Positions 1 to 12,319 are shown, numbered from the stretch's first letter. The stretch: DNA of 64,000 nt from Actinoallomurus sp963736325 (GCA_963736325.1 CAVTOG010000015.1:310001-374000), one strand, 5' to 3'. Notes: generated from the sequence alone by a model not told the origin. Numbers and translations: made by a program.

Positions 1-108
1 ACGGGAGGTTCGCACAGCAGCCGGTGAACACCCTTCCGTACGCGGGATGGGTGCCCGAACGCGTGCCGCCGAGGAGAAGACGGGCCGCGAGGCTAGGCTC
101 ACCCTGAC

Positions 109-795
109 ATGTCACAACGAGCAGGGCGGGCCGCGGCCGTGCTGGCCGGTGGGCTCATCGCAACGGCGGGGTGCGCGTCCAGGCCCGAGCGGACCACACC
201 GCCGATCCGGGTCGCGGCGCCGCGCATCAGCGTGACGCGCATTCACCTGCCTCCGCCCGAGGCCAGCGGGCTCGCGCAGTTACGCCAGTGGCCGAAGGCG
301 TGCGACCTGCTGACGGCCGACGACATGAGGGCCCTGCTGCCCCAGATCACCAAGATCGTCGAGACGCCGCACAGCCAGAAGATCAAGATCATGAACCTCG
401 ACGACGCCGGCGACGACTACGACGCCCCGGACACCTCGTGCGAGATCAGGTTCTGGGTCGCGGGCACCGAGAGGAAGAAGCACGCCGTGCCCGACCTCGT
501 ACGGGTCGAGGACATCGCCGTGGGCGACACCTCCACCGTCGAGGACAACTACGGCTCACTGGCCCAGGGCAGGCCACAGATCCCCGGCGGGCTCGGCGCG
601 ATCGAGTGCGTGCTGGACACCGACCACTACTACTGCCGCATGCCGAACATCGCGTTCTCGGTGAGCACGGGCTCCTCGCTGTACATCGACCGCTTCGCCG
701 GCCAGCCGCCGCGCACGGAGGCGCGGGCGTACTGGGTACGCGACGTGCTGCCGGGCCTCGTACGGTCCGTGGCCTCCAAGCTCCCGCGAGGTTAG
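109..795 (+). CDS. Putative secreted lipoprotein, DUF3558-like
   Basis: The 228-residue product begins with a short basic stretch, a hydrophobic core and a lipobox ending ATAGC, with Cys22 as the predicted lipidation site, so it should be anchored outside the cytoplasmic membrane. The mature part starts with a proline-rich linker and then CDLLTADDMRALLP, which resembles the opening of DUF3558-type actinobacterial lipoproteins. Several later cysteines could form disulfides. There is no strong ribosome binding site before the ATG. Codon 58 is TTA (280-282), a rare leucine codon in high-GC actinomycetes and the target of the bldA tRNA. The stop codon forms the first bases of a hairpin shared with the convergent downstream gene. 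The function is unknown and the family call is from memory of the motif. Confidence 0.75.
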   Translation: MSQRAGRAAAVLAGGLIATAGCASRPERTTPPIRVAAPRISVTRIHLPPPEASGLAQLRQWPKACDLLTADDMRALLPQITKIVETPHSQKIKIMNLDDAGDDYDAPDTSCEIRFWVAGTERKKHAVPDLVRVEDIAVGDTSTVEDNYGSLAQGRPQIPGGLGAIECVLDTDHYYCRMPNIAFSVSTGSSLYIDRFAGQPPRTEARAYWVRDVLPGLVRSVASKLPRG

Positions 796-816
796 GGCCT
801 GTCGAGACAGGCCCTA
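793..816. terminator. Bidirectional hairpin containing both stop codons
   Basis: The arms TAGGGCCTGTC (793-803) and GACAGGCCCTA (806-816) are perfect complements. Each arm starts with the TAG stop codon of one of the two convergent genes. No U-run follows on either side, which is common for actinomycete terminators. The same sequence, apart from three bases in the loop, occurs at 14874-14900. Confidence 0.65.
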
Positions 817-1560
817 GTACCAGTGGTGCGCCTGCCAGAAGCCCCAGGCGCGGCACGGGTCGCCGTACCGGGCGCCCACGTAGCTCAGCCCCCAGGCGAT
901 CTGGGTCATCGCGTTGTTGTGCCAGTCGGGTCCGGCCGAGGCCATCTTCGATCCGGGTAGGGCCTGCGGGATCCCGTACGCGCCGCTGCCGGGGTTGGAG
1001 GCGTGCTCGTTCCAGCCGCTCTCGTGGTTCCACATGGTCAGGAGCGAGCTCCAGCACCCGCCCCAGCCCTTGGCGGCGTTCATGGCCTTGGCGTACTGCT
1101 GGTTCTCCGAGGCGCTCGGGTCGCTGCTCATCCGCCTCTTGAGCCGCTCGAAGGCCTCCTGCGCCCTCTTCCTGGCGAGTGCCCTCGCCCGGGCCTTCGC
1201 GTCGGCCTTGGCCTTCGCGCGCGCGGCCTTCTCGATGGCGAGCTGCTTCTTGTAGGCGCGCTCCTTGGCGACGGCCTCGGCGCGGGCGATCGCGGGGTCC
1301 ATCGTGTAGCCGGACAGGGTCCGCATGAGGTCGTTCGTGGAGACGTCGGCCGTTCCGGGAGGGGGTTTGCCCTTCCCGAAGTCGATGTTCGCGACGCCCA
1401 CGAGCACGAGCCCGATGATCAGCGTCATGATGACCACGGTGCTCGTCGCCGCTCGCTTGGCCAGCTGGAGCGGTCGAGAGGTCCTTGGCTCCTTTGGCTC
1501 TTCCGGCTCCCAGGGGTCGAGAGGGTGCCGGAATTCTGGGTCAGCTCGCTGCATAACCAC
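814..1560 (-). CDS. Membrane-anchored lytic transglycosylase-like protein
   Basis: The 248-residue protein has a proline- and acid-rich cytoplasmic N-terminus, one transmembrane segment (about residues 40-58, VVIMTLIIGLVLVGVA), a charged Ala/Lys/Arg coiled-coil stretch (about 95-145) and a C-terminal SLT-like domain. The domain contains NHESGWN, where Glu is the expected catalytic acid, followed by GAYGIPQALPGSKM and a Trp-rich end, as in actinobacterial transglycosylase-fold proteins. It should cleave peptidoglycan outside the membrane. Start choice is uncertain: GTG at 1560 and an in-frame ATG at 1554 both lack a clear ribosome binding site. It converges on the upstream lipoprotein gene through a shared hairpin. 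Confidence 0.82.
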   Translation of the reverse strand: MVMQRADPEFRHPLDPWEPEEPKEPRTSRPLQLAKRAATSTVVIMTLIIGLVLVGVANIDFGKGKPPPGTADVSTNDLMRTLSGYTMDPAIARAEAVAKERAYKKQLAIEKAARAKAKADAKARARALARKRAQEAFERLKRRMSSDPSASENQQYAKAMNAAKGWGGCWSSLLTMWNHESGWNEHASNPGSGAYGIPQALPGSKMASAGPDWHNNAMTQIAWGLSYVGARYGDPCRAWGFWQAHHWY

Positions 1561-1628
1561 ATAGCTTGCACCATCTACACGATCAAGTGCTCCTATGTCC
1601 GTATATTGACGCGATCCGTTTCATGCGT

Positions 1629-1655
1629 CGGCCCGCCCGGGATCCGGGCGGGCCG
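1629..1655 (-). terminator. Perfect 12-bp hairpin after the aldehyde dehydrogenase gene
   Basis: CGGCCCGCCCGG (1629-1640) pairs perfectly with CCGGGCGGGCCG (1644-1655) across a GAT loop. It lies just past the stop codon of the minus-strand aldehyde dehydrogenase and upstream of the transglycosylase gene, so it probably ends transcription of the former. Confidence 0.6.
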
Positions 1656-1671
1656 AATGCCGGAGCGAGGG

Positions 1672-3216
1672 TCAGTCGAGCAGGCGGAACCGCAGGTCGG
1701 GCTCGATCACGGCGACGTCCATCTGCGCCTTCTGCAGGCGTCCGGAGTAGTCCCAGTTGAGCGACTGCCAGCGGGTGAACTGGTCGAGAACCCACTGCCC
1801 GGACTGCCGGCTGCCGTTGCCGGACTTGCCGTTGCCGCCGAACGGCAGGTGCGCCTCGGCCCCCGACGTGGAGTTGTTGGCGCTCACCATGCCGGCGCCG
1901 ATTTCTGCGCGGAAGGTGAAGACCTTCTGCGGGTCGGTCGTGTAGATCGACGAGGACAGGCCGTACCCGGGGAGGTTCGCCAGCTCGATGGCCTCGTCCA
2001 GGGTCGTGTACGGCGTCACGCCGATGATCGGCCCGAACGTCTCCTGCAGGAACAGCTCCTCATCGCGCCCCACACCGTCGACGATCACCGGGTGGTAGAA
2101 GAGGCCCTTCGACGGGTCGCCGACGAAGCCCTCGCGCGGGTTGTCCTCGGTGATCCGGCCGACGCCCGTCGAGCCGTACGTGTCATGGTCGCCGATCCAG
2201 CCCAGGTACTTCTCGTACCCCTCGGCGAACCGGTCCGCGAGCATCGGCCCGAACAGGACGTCCTGCGTCGGGTCGCCGACCACGGCCGCACGGGTGACGG
2301 CGTCGAGGCGGCGGACGAACTCCCGGTGCACCGACTCGTGCACGATCACGGTGCCGAGCGACGTGCAGCGCTGCCCGGCGGTGCCGAACCCGGAGAACAG
2401 CGCGCCCTCGACGGCCAGGTCGAGGTCGGCGTCCTCGGTGACGACCATCGGGTTCTTGCCGCCCAGTTCCAGGCAGGCCGACTGCATGTGCAGGCCGCAC
2501 AGCGACCCGATGCGCGACCCGACCCGCGACGACCCGGTGAACCCGACCTTGTCGACGTGCCCTTCCACCAGCGCGTCGGACAGGCCCGCGAACGTGTCCG
2601 CGCCTTCGGCCATCACGAGGTCGAGGACGCCGTCGGGCAGGCCCGCGTGCGTGAACAGGTCGAACAGCGCCTTGGCCGACGCGGCGGCGTACTCCGCCGG
2701 CTTCCAGACCACCGAGTTGCCGCACAGCAGCGCCGGCACGATGTACCAGGAGGGCACGGCGACCGGGAAGTTGCCGGCCGTAATGATCATCACGGTGCCG
2801 ACCGGCACCCGGAAGGTGAACAGCTGCTTGTCGGGCATCTCGGACGGCACCGTCTGCCCGTACAGCCGGCGTCCCTCGCCGAGGAAGAAGTCGCAGGTGT
2901 CGATGATCTCCTGCACTTCGCCGAGCGCCTCGGCGTACGGCTTTCCGATCTCGCGGGTGACGATCCGGGCCAGATGTTCCTTGTTCGCCTCCACCAGGCG
3001 TCCGGCCGCCGAGATCACGCGCCCGCGTACGGGAGCGGGCACCTTCGCCCACTCACGCTGCGCCTCACCCGCCGTACGGCACGCGTCGACGATCTCGTGC
3101 GGGCGCGCCAGCGCCACCTCGGCGACGACGTCGGAAAGGTCGGCGGGGTTCACGGAACGCACGGTCTGGTGGCCGGACAGCGTCCGGCCGCCCACTACCG
3201 ACGCGACGGTCTGCAT
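1672..3216 (-). CDS. NAD(P)-dependent aldehyde dehydrogenase, ALDH7-like
   Basis: The 514-residue product has the full aldehyde dehydrogenase fold. The cofactor region includes ITAGNFPVAVPSW, VVWKPAE and GFTGSSRVG. The general base is Glu250 in LELGGKNP and the catalytic nucleophile is Cys284 in AGQRCTS. The stretch EALGEVQEIIDTCDFFLGEG and the NFPVAV motif resemble aminoadipate-semialdehyde/ALDH7-type enzymes, but the substrate cannot be assigned from sequence. A segment around residues 350-375 (ITEDNPREGFVGDPSKGLFY) looks like an insertion relative to the usual family. A strong ribosome binding site (AGGAGG, 8 bases before the ATG) fixes the start. It lies 77 bases downstream of the FAD/Fe-S oxidoreductase on the same strand and may be cotranscribed with it. 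Confidence 0.9.
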   Translation of the reverse strand: MQTVASVVGGRTLSGHQTVRSVNPADLSDVVAEVALARPHEIVDACRTAGEAQREWAKVPAPVRGRVISAAGRLVEANKEHLARIVTREIGKPYAEALGEVQEIIDTCDFFLGEGRRLYGQTVPSEMPDKQLFTFRVPVGTVMIITAGNFPVAVPSWYIVPALLCGNSVVWKPAEYAAASAKALFDLFTHAGLPDGVLDLVMAEGADTFAGLSDALVEGHVDKVGFTGSSRVGSRIGSLCGLHMQSACLELGGKNPMVVTEDADLDLAVEGALFSGFGTAGQRCTSLGTVIVHESVHREFVRRLDAVTRAAVVGDPTQDVLFGPMLADRFAEGYEKYLGWIGDHDTYGSTGVGRITEDNPREGFVGDPSKGLFYHPVIVDGVGRDEELFLQETFGPIIGVTPYTTLDEAIELANLPGYGLSSSIYTTDPQKVFTFRAEIGAGMVSANNSTSGAEAHLPFGGNGKSGNGSRQSGQWVLDQFTRWQSLNWDYSGRLQKAQMDVAVIEPDLRFRLLD

Positions 3217-3293
3217 TCTGAAGTCCTCCTAGGGATGCGAATCTCGGGTCACATCGTGCCGTGTCCGGCATCGGGATACGAGACCGCTCCCGC

Positions 3294-6047
3294 TCAATCC
3301 TCCGGGCCGGGGAGCAGAACCTCCGCGAGGTGCACCGCCGTACGGCCCGTGAGCTGCTCGATCTGCGTACGGCAGCTGAATCCGTCGGCGAGCACGATCG
3401 TCTCGGGATCGGCGTCGCGCACGGCCGGGACGAGGCTCCGCTCGGCGACGGCGACCGAGACGTCGTAGTGCCCGCGCTCGAAGCCGAAGTTGCCCGCGAG
3501 CCCGCAGCAGCCGGAGTCGGGCATCTCGACCTCGACGCCGGCCTTGGCGAGCAGCCGAAGATCGGCGTCTTTGCCCAGCTCGGCGTGCTGGTGACAGTGG
3601 ATCTGCGTGATCGCCCGCCGCTCGTGCCGCGGAGGCGTCCAGCCGGCCTCGTCGAGCAGCCCGGCGAGCGTGCGCACCTTCAGGTCCTTCACCCGCGGGT
3701 CGTCGGCGAGGAGCTTCGGCCAGTCGGAGTGGAGCGCGGCGGTGCAGCTCGGCTCCAGCCCGACGATCGGGATGCCACGCTTGGCGTACGGGTGGATCGC
3801 GTCGAGCGAGCGCCGTGCGATCCTCCGCGCGGCGTTCAGCTGGCCGGTGCTCATCCACGTCAGCCCGCAGCAGACGGAGCCGGAGGGGACCAGCACCTCG
3901 TACCCGGCGTCCTCCAGGATCCGCACCGCGGCGCGGCCGGCCGACGGCGTGAAGTGGTTGGTGAAGGTGTCGGGCCACAGCAGTACCTGCGGGCGCTCGC
4001 CGGCGGCCTGCGGCGTACGGCGGCGGAACCAGCGCAGGAAAGTGTGCTTCGCCGGTGCGGGCAGATCGCGTTCGGCGGCCACCCCGCCGAGGCGTTTGGC
4101 CACGCTCGCGAGGGCGCGCGCGACGCGGCCACGGGAGGCGGCGACGCGGATCGGCGTCCGTGCCAGCCGCAGCCAGAGCGGCAGCCGGCCCATCGAGTAA
4201 TGCGCCATCGGTCGGAGCCTGCGGCGGTAGTGGTGGTGCAGGAACTCCGACTTGTACGTGGCCATGTCCACGCCGACCGGGCAGTCGGAGGCGCAGCCCT
4301 TGCACGACAGGCACAGGTCGAGGGCCTCGTGCACCGACTCCGAGCGCCACCCGTCGGTGACCAGCTCGCCGCGCAGCATCTCCTCCAGCAGGCGTGCGCG
4401 CCCGCGCGTGGAGTGGGTCTCGTCCAGAGTGGCGCGGTAGCTCGGGCACATCACGCCGCCCTGGGTGCTCCGGCACTTGCCGACGCCCACGCAGCGGTGC
4501 AGCGCCTGCCGGAAGTCGCCGTGGTCATCGGCGAACGGCAGGAACGTCCACGGGGCCGCGGGCATCGCGTCGGTGCGCAGCCGGTCGTCGATCGGCTCGG
4601 GGTCGACGATGATGCCCGGATTGAGGCGTCCTGCGGGGTCCCAGACGGCCTTGAACTCCCCGAACGCCTTCATCGTGTCTTCGCCGTAGACCATCGGCAG
4701 CACGTCGGAGCGTGCCCGCCCGTCGCCGTGCTCGCCCGACGGCGAACCGCCGTGGGCCACCACCAGCCGGGTCGCCTCTTCGATGACCTCGCGGAACTCC
4801 GCGCGCCCGGCCTCGGTCATCAGGTCGAAGTCGATGCGGATGTGCAGGCAGCCCTCGCCGAAGTGCCCGTACGCCGCGCCGCGCAGCCGGTGCCGGTCGA
4901 ACAGGTCGCGCAGGTCGGCGAGGTAGGCGCCGAGCCGGTCCGGCGGCACTGCGGAGTCCTCCCAGCCGGGCCACGCCTGCGCGCCGCCGGGAGCGCGCGA
5001 CCCGAGGCCGGCGCCGTCGTTGCGGATCCGCCAGACCGCGGCCTGCCGCGTGGGGTCGGTCTCGACCATCGCGCCGGGGAAGGCCTTCGCCATCGCCCGC
5101 GCACGCTCCTGCGCGTCGTCGCCGCTGAACTCCACGAGCAGCCACGACGCGGCGTCCTTGAGGAGCCCGCCGCCGCGCGCCATCTCGACGATGTGGGAGT
5201 CCAGGCCCTCGCAGGCGCTCGGCCCGTGCGTGAGGACCTCCGGCACGGCCTCGGCCGCCTTCACGAAGTCGGCGAAGCCCAGCACGACGAGGACCTTGGT
5301 GTCCGGCTCCTTCACCAGGCGCAGCGTCGCGCCGAGCGTCAGCGCGCAGGTGCCCTCGCTGCCGACCAGGGCGCGCGCGACGTTGAAGCCGTTCTCGGGC
5401 AGCAGATGCTCCAGCGCGTAGCCCGACACCTGCCGCGGGAACCGGCCCAGCGAGGTGCGGATCGTGGCGAGGTGGCGGTCCCGCAGCGCCTTCAGGGCCG
5501 TGAAGACGGGGTCGCCGTCGCTCTGCGCGCCGGCGGTCAGCCGCGACCCGTCGTAGCGGACGACGTCCAGCGACTCGACGTTGTCGGAGGTACGGCCGTA
5601 GACGAGCGCGCGTGTGCCGCACGCGTTGTTGCCGATCATGCCGCCGAGCGCGCAGCGGCTGCGCGAGGACGGGTCGGGCCCGAACCGCAGGCCGTACTTC
5701 CCGGCGGCGGCGTTCAGGTGGTCGAGGACCACACCGGGCTGCACGACGGCGATCCGCCGCTCAGGATCGATCTCCATGATCCGGTTCAGGTGACGGGAGA
5801 AGTCCAGGACGAGGCCTTCACCGATCGCGTTGCCCGCGATGCTGGTGCCCCCACCGCGCGCCGTGATCGGCACGTCGTTGTCGCGCGCCGCCTTCACGGC
5901 CGCGACGACGTCGTCGGCGGATCGGGGGAACACCACGCCCAGCGGCACCCGCCGGTAGACCGAGGCGTCATAGGCGTACTCGGCCCTCCGCAGCTCGGAG
6001 AAGTCGACCTCACCGTCGAGGACCCCGCGCAGGTCGCGTTCGAGCAT
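3294..6047 (-). CDS. FAD-linked oxidoreductase fused to Fe-S/CCG domains (2-hydroxyacid dehydrogenase type)
   Basis: This 917-residue fusion combines a GlcD-like flavoprotein with a GlpC/GlcF-like iron-sulfur protein. Residues about 40-220 form the FAD-binding PCMH domain (ARGGGTSIAGNAIG, GGMIGNNACGTRA). Residues about 230-500 are the FAD-oxidase C-terminal domain, with GHFGEGCLHIRIDFDL. A cysteine cluster near 520 (CVGVGKC...MCPS) and a CxxCxxCxxxCP motif near 582 would bind Fe-S clusters. Two CCG motifs follow near 726 (CCGLTW) and 846 (CCGLAGNFGFE). The architecture matches D-lactate/2-hydroxyglutarate-type dehydrogenases such as YdiJ; the true substrate is unknown. GGAAGGTGAGGG immediately before the ATG supports the start. 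Confidence 0.9.
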   Translation of the reverse strand: MLERDLRGVLDGEVDFSELRRAEYAYDASVYRRVPLGVVFPRSADDVVAAVKAARDNDVPITARGGGTSIAGNAIGEGLVLDFSRHLNRIMEIDPERRIAVVQPGVVLDHLNAAAGKYGLRFGPDPSSRSRCALGGMIGNNACGTRALVYGRTSDNVESLDVVRYDGSRLTAGAQSDGDPVFTALKALRDRHLATIRTSLGRFPRQVSGYALEHLLPENGFNVARALVGSEGTCALTLGATLRLVKEPDTKVLVVLGFADFVKAAEAVPEVLTHGPSACEGLDSHIVEMARGGGLLKDAASWLLVEFSGDDAQERARAMAKAFPGAMVETDPTRQAAVWRIRNDGAGLGSRAPGGAQAWPGWEDSAVPPDRLGAYLADLRDLFDRHRLRGAAYGHFGEGCLHIRIDFDLMTEAGRAEFREVIEEATRLVVAHGGSPSGEHGDGRARSDVLPMVYGEDTMKAFGEFKAVWDPAGRLNPGIIVDPEPIDDRLRTDAMPAAPWTFLPFADDHGDFRQALHRCVGVGKCRSTQGGVMCPSYRATLDETHSTRGRARLLEEMLRGELVTDGWRSESVHEALDLCLSCKGCASDCPVGVDMATYKSEFLHHHYRRRLRPMAHYSMGRLPLWLRLARTPIRVAASRGRVARALASVAKRLGGVAAERDLPAPAKHTFLRWFRRRTPQAAGERPQVLLWPDTFTNHFTPSAGRAAVRILEDAGYEVLVPSGSVCCGLTWMSTGQLNAARRIARRSLDAIHPYAKRGIPIVGLEPSCTAALHSDWPKLLADDPRVKDLKVRTLAGLLDEAGWTPPRHERRAITQIHCHQHAELGKDADLRLLAKAGVEVEMPDSGCCGLAGNFGFERGHYDVSVAVAERSLVPAVRDADPETIVLADGFSCRTQIEQLTGRTAVHLAEVLLPGPED

Positions 6048-6182
6048 GCCCTCACCTTCCGTGCCGCCTGACGCGGTGTCGTGCGAAAACCGTCAGAGAC
6101 AGCGTTTCAGACCGGCCCGGATCTGCGGCACGCGCCCCTCACCCGGGATTTCGGAGGCGCTCGACGTGCGGCAGACGCCTCA

Positions 6183-6659
6183 TCAGGCCCAGAAGGTGTC
6201 ATGGGCGAGGAAGAACGCCTCCCGCTCCTCCTCACTGAGCCCGCCGACCTGTCCGACCTGCTCGAAGTACGGCTCGCGCGGGGCGCCGGGCGCGAACAGG
6301 ATGAGCATCGACGCGGGCTCCCCGGACTCGTTGCGGAACCCGTGCAGGCCGCCTTCGGGGACGTACAGGAAGTCGCCCGCCGTCGCGTCGATCCACTTCT
6401 CGCCGTCGAGGAGCCGCACCGTTCCGGACAGCACGAAGAACGACTCGGAGATCGTCTTGTGGAAGTGCGCGCCGGGCCCGGTCGGCTTGGCGCCCATGTC
6501 CCAGCGGTACAGCCCGAACTGCCCGTTCGTGGACGCTCCGGTGGCGAGGTAGCCCGCCTGTACGGTCTTCGTGGTCAGCTCGGGCTCGCGACCGGCGGGC
6601 CGGAAGACCGCGCTGACCTCGCCTTCGTCGCCGGTGTAGCGAGGGTCGGGGTAGGACAT
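6183..6659 (-). CDS. Cupin-domain protein
   Basis: The 158-residue product contains one cupin barrel. GAHFHKTISESFFVLSG holds the first metal-site motif (two His and a Glu) and PEGGLHGFRN the second His. The surrounding pattern of short strands and glycine turns fits a small metal-binding cupin of unknown substrate. The reading frame stays open to 6701, but the ATG at 6659 is preferred because GAGGAGA lies directly upstream of it. The gene starts 38 bases after dnaE2 on the same strand and could be read from the same message. Confidence 0.85.
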   Translation of the reverse strand: MSYPDPRYTGDEGEVSAVFRPAGREPELTTKTVQAGYLATGASTNGQFGLYRWDMGAKPTGPGAHFHKTISESFFVLSGTVRLLDGEKWIDATAGDFLYVPEGGLHGFRNESGEPASMLILFAPGAPREPYFEQVGQVGGLSEEEREAFFLAHDTFWA

Positions 6660-6697
6660 GGTCTCTCCTCGGGTCGTGGTGCCTCGTACGTCAAGGA

Positions 6698-9928
<3,231 letters not shown>

Positions 9929-9936
9929 GCGTCCCC

Positions 9937-11484
9937 CTACTCGTAGCTCGCCTCGACGTGCCAGCGGCCGTCCTCCATGACGAGCAGGTGGGCCTCGCCG
10001 CCGGCCGTGACGACCTGGAACCGCGCGCGGCGGCGTGCGTTCGCGGTGTCCCACCAGCGCTCGCGGGCCGGCCACGGCCCCGTCCACGCCGTCACCGGCA
10101 GGACGCGGCCGGCGATCTCGACCCGGTGCGGCGGCGCGGACACCGCACACCTGACGTTCACCAGGACGGGGTCGCCGTCGGCATCGGTCACCGCGGCGGG
10201 CAGCGGCTCGGGATGGACGACGGCGGGCGCGGGGTCGGGGATCCGAGCCGGCCACGGCCCCGAGCCGGCGTCGCCGGGCGGCAGGTCGCCGACGGGCACG
10301 CGGACGACCCGCTCCCCGGGGCCGCGCCCTCCGGAGAGGAACGGCCGGGTGATCGCCTGGTGGCCGAGCATGGCCTGGACCCGCGCCGCGGCCCGCTCGA
10401 CGCGGTCGGAGATCGTGACCTCGCCCCACAGGGCCTCCTGCCGGCCCTCGTCGATCAGGAGTTGGTCGGGCAGCAGCCGCAGGAGGGCGATGCCCCCGAT
10501 GCCTTCATCGCCGTCCGAGGTCTCCCAGGACGAAAGCTGCCAGCGCACCCGCTCGGCGACGGCCAGGGCGGACAGGGCGCCGTCGTGCCGCCAGAGGCGC
10601 GTCAGCGTACGGCCGCCGGCGTCCGTCACCTCGACGCCGACGCGCGCGCAGGTCAAGCCCTCCGAACCGAGGGCCTCGTGCAGGCGCTCGGCGAGCGGCT
10701 TGGCGGCGAAGACGACCTGTTCGGCCGCTGCCGCGGGCGGGTCGAACTCCGTCGACACGCTCAGGTCGCCGCGCGGCGGGCGCGGGGCCGCCGGGCGGGG
10801 GTCCAGGCCGCGGGCCAGCCGGTGCGCGCGGGCCTCGTCCATGCCGAAGCGGCCTGCGACGTGCCGGGCCGGCAGCGCCGCGAACGCCCCCAGCGTGCGG
10901 ATTCCCAGCCGGGGCAGCAGCTCGGCGAGCTCGGGCCGGCCGAGCACGACCACCGGGTACGGGGCGAGAAAGGCCGCCGCGCCGCCCCGTGGCACCACGA
11001 CGCCGCCCTCACCGGCGCGGGCGGCCAGCTCCGCCGCGAACAGCCCGTCGGCGATGCCCGCGCCGCAGTCGAAGCCGTGCTCGACCACGGCGTCCTGCAC
11101 CTGGATCCGCAGGGACGCCTCGTCGGCGTCCTCCCGGCCGGGGCCGTGACCGCCGTGGTAGCGCGCCGCGCCGCGTGCCGGGATCGCGCAGATCCCCGGG
11201 CGTACGACCTCGACCCAGGGAGTGATCGCGGCGATCTTCGCCGCGACCGGCTCGAAGAGCCGCCCTTCGGCGTCGGGGTCGCGGTCGCGGATCTCCAGCT
11301 CCGGGCAGTGCCGCTGGGCATCGCGCACCCGCTGCCCGCGGCGTACGCCCGACGACCGCGCCGCCGCCGAGCACGCCTCGACCAGGGCGTGGGAGACCAC
11401 CGCCGCGGGTGTGACGGCGTCCAAGCCGGTCGCGGTGACCGGCCAGTCCGGGCACCAGGCGACGAGGACGCGGGCGGGTGTCAC
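9937..11484 (-). CDS. imuB: DNA polymerase Y-family protein ImuB
   Basis: The 515-residue protein starts with RVLVAWCPDWPV, typical of ImuB. It keeps the Y-family palm, fingers and little-finger layout (LGIRTLGAFAALPARHVAGRFG, RLARGLDPRP) and lacks the acidic catalytic residues found in active DinB polymerases, as known for ImuB. Family knowledge says it bridges DnaE2 to the beta clamp. The C-terminal region after about 400 is proline-rich and then conserved (WTGPWPARERWWD). The GTG start overlaps the imuA' stop by four bases (GTGA), indicating translational coupling. Confidence 0.93.
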   Translation of the reverse strand: MTPARVLVAWCPDWPVTATGLDAVTPAAVVSHALVEACSAAARSSGVRRGQRVRDAQRHCPELEIRDRDPDAEGRLFEPVAAKIAAITPWVEVVRPGICAIPARGAARYHGGHGPGREDADEASLRIQVQDAVVEHGFDCGAGIADGLFAAELAARAGEGGVVVPRGGAAAFLAPYPVVVLGRPELAELLPRLGIRTLGAFAALPARHVAGRFGMDEARAHRLARGLDPRPAAPRPPRGDLSVSTEFDPPAAAAEQVVFAAKPLAERLHEALGSEGLTCARVGVEVTDAGGRTLTRLWRHDGALSALAVAERVRWQLSSWETSDGDEGIGGIALLRLLPDQLLIDEGRQEALWGEVTISDRVERAAARVQAMLGHQAITRPFLSGGRGPGERVVRVPVGDLPPGDAGSGPWPARIPDPAPAVVHPEPLPAAVTDADGDPVLVNVRCAVSAPPHRVEIAGRVLPVTAWTGPWPARERWWDTANARRRARFQVVTAGGEAHLLVMEDGRWHVEASYE

Positions 11485-12119
11485 CCGGCCGCCGTCAGGG
11501 CCGGACGCGTTACGAGGTCATCCGCGGAGACGGAGCCGTCCGGGCCGGGCAGCCACAGCCGGGCACGCCGCCCGTGACCGGCGGCGCCGCGCCCGGAGGA
11601 GACCACCAGGACGCGGCGGCCCCGCAGGTGCCCGGTGCCGTCGCCAAGGCCCGACCAGCGGGTCTCCTCGACGCGGAGCCGGAGCTCGGCACCCGACCAC
11701 GGTCCGGTCACGACCAGCGCGCAGCCGTTGCGGCGTGCCAGGGCGGTCAGCCGCCGCGCCACCTGCGGCGCGGGCGCGCCCGGAGGGCGGGTGAGCACCA
11801 GCGCGCACCCGTCGGACAGCGCGGCGACCACGTCGGCCCACCGGCGGCCCGGCTCGTCGACGAGCAGGACCCGCATCGGGTCCAGGCCCATCGCCACGGC
11901 CGCCGGGACGTGAACGCCCGGCAGGCCGACGAGGGCGCACCACCGGTCGCCGAGGGCGGCGGTCAGCGCCAGCGCCAGACTGGAGGAGCCCTCCACGCTC
12001 GTGACCGAGCCGGGCCGCAGCCCGTCGGGGATCACCTCGCGCAGTACGGGCAGGACGGGGATCGCCGGACGCGAGGGAGCGGAGAATCCCTCAATGACCT
12101 GCGTCGATGGCTCACCCAC
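11481..12119 (-). CDS. imuA': ImuA'-like mutasome accessory protein
   Basis: The product (about 212 residues) is a RecA-fold-like accessory protein: GLRPGSVTSVEGSSSLALALTAAL resembles a P-loop region with a degraded Walker A, followed by MRVLLVDEPGRRWADVVAAL. Position at the head of imuB-dnaE2 and a four-base overlap with imuB identify it as the actinobacterial ImuA' counterpart. The frame is open to a GTG at 12170, but a LexA box at 12130-12145 lies inside that extension, so translation from 12170 would be incompatible with SOS control just upstream. GTG at 12119 is the first candidate after the box. Neither start has a convincing ribosome binding site, so the message may be leaderless. Confidence 0.78.
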   Translation of the reverse strand: MGEPSTQVIEGFSAPSRPAIPVLPVLREVIPDGLRPGSVTSVEGSSSLALALTAALGDRWCALVGLPGVHVPAAVAMGLDPMRVLLVDEPGRRWADVVAALSDGCALVLTRPPGAPAPQVARRLTALARRNGCALVVTGPWSGAELRLRVEETRWSGLGDGTGHLRGRRVLVVSSGRGAAGHGRRARLWLPGPDGSVSADDLVTRPALTAAG

Positions 12120-12129
12120 TCGGCCATCA

Positions 12130-12145
12130 TCGAACAAGCATTCGA
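12130..12145. promoter_or_regulatory. LexA (SOS) box of the imuA'-imuB-dnaE2 operon
   Basis: TCGAACAAGCATTCGA matches the actinobacterial LexA consensus TCGAAC-N4-GTTCGA at all fixed positions but one. It lies 11 bases upstream of the proposed imuA' GTG, where repressor binding would block the operon promoter. It is also within reach of the divergent sigma factor gene. Confidence 0.75.
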
Positions 12146-12319
12146 ACAAATCAAGCGGGACGGAAGGCACTCGGCTCGGCGACGCCCTGGCGGAGCAGGC
12201 GCCCGAACAACGGATCTCCCGTGGCGGCCGGACGGCGTACGGCCCGCACCCACGTCTCTCGTTTCGGGCGATCCCGGCACGGGAGTAAGCGGATCGTGGT
12301 CCCCGGGCGTGTAGGGGGT

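Noticed and set aside
171..1142. Plus-strand 323-codon frame overlapping the lipoprotein and transglycosylase genes
   Set aside because: Arginine-rich shadow translation that crosses a terminator hairpin; the overlapping genes have recognisable features.
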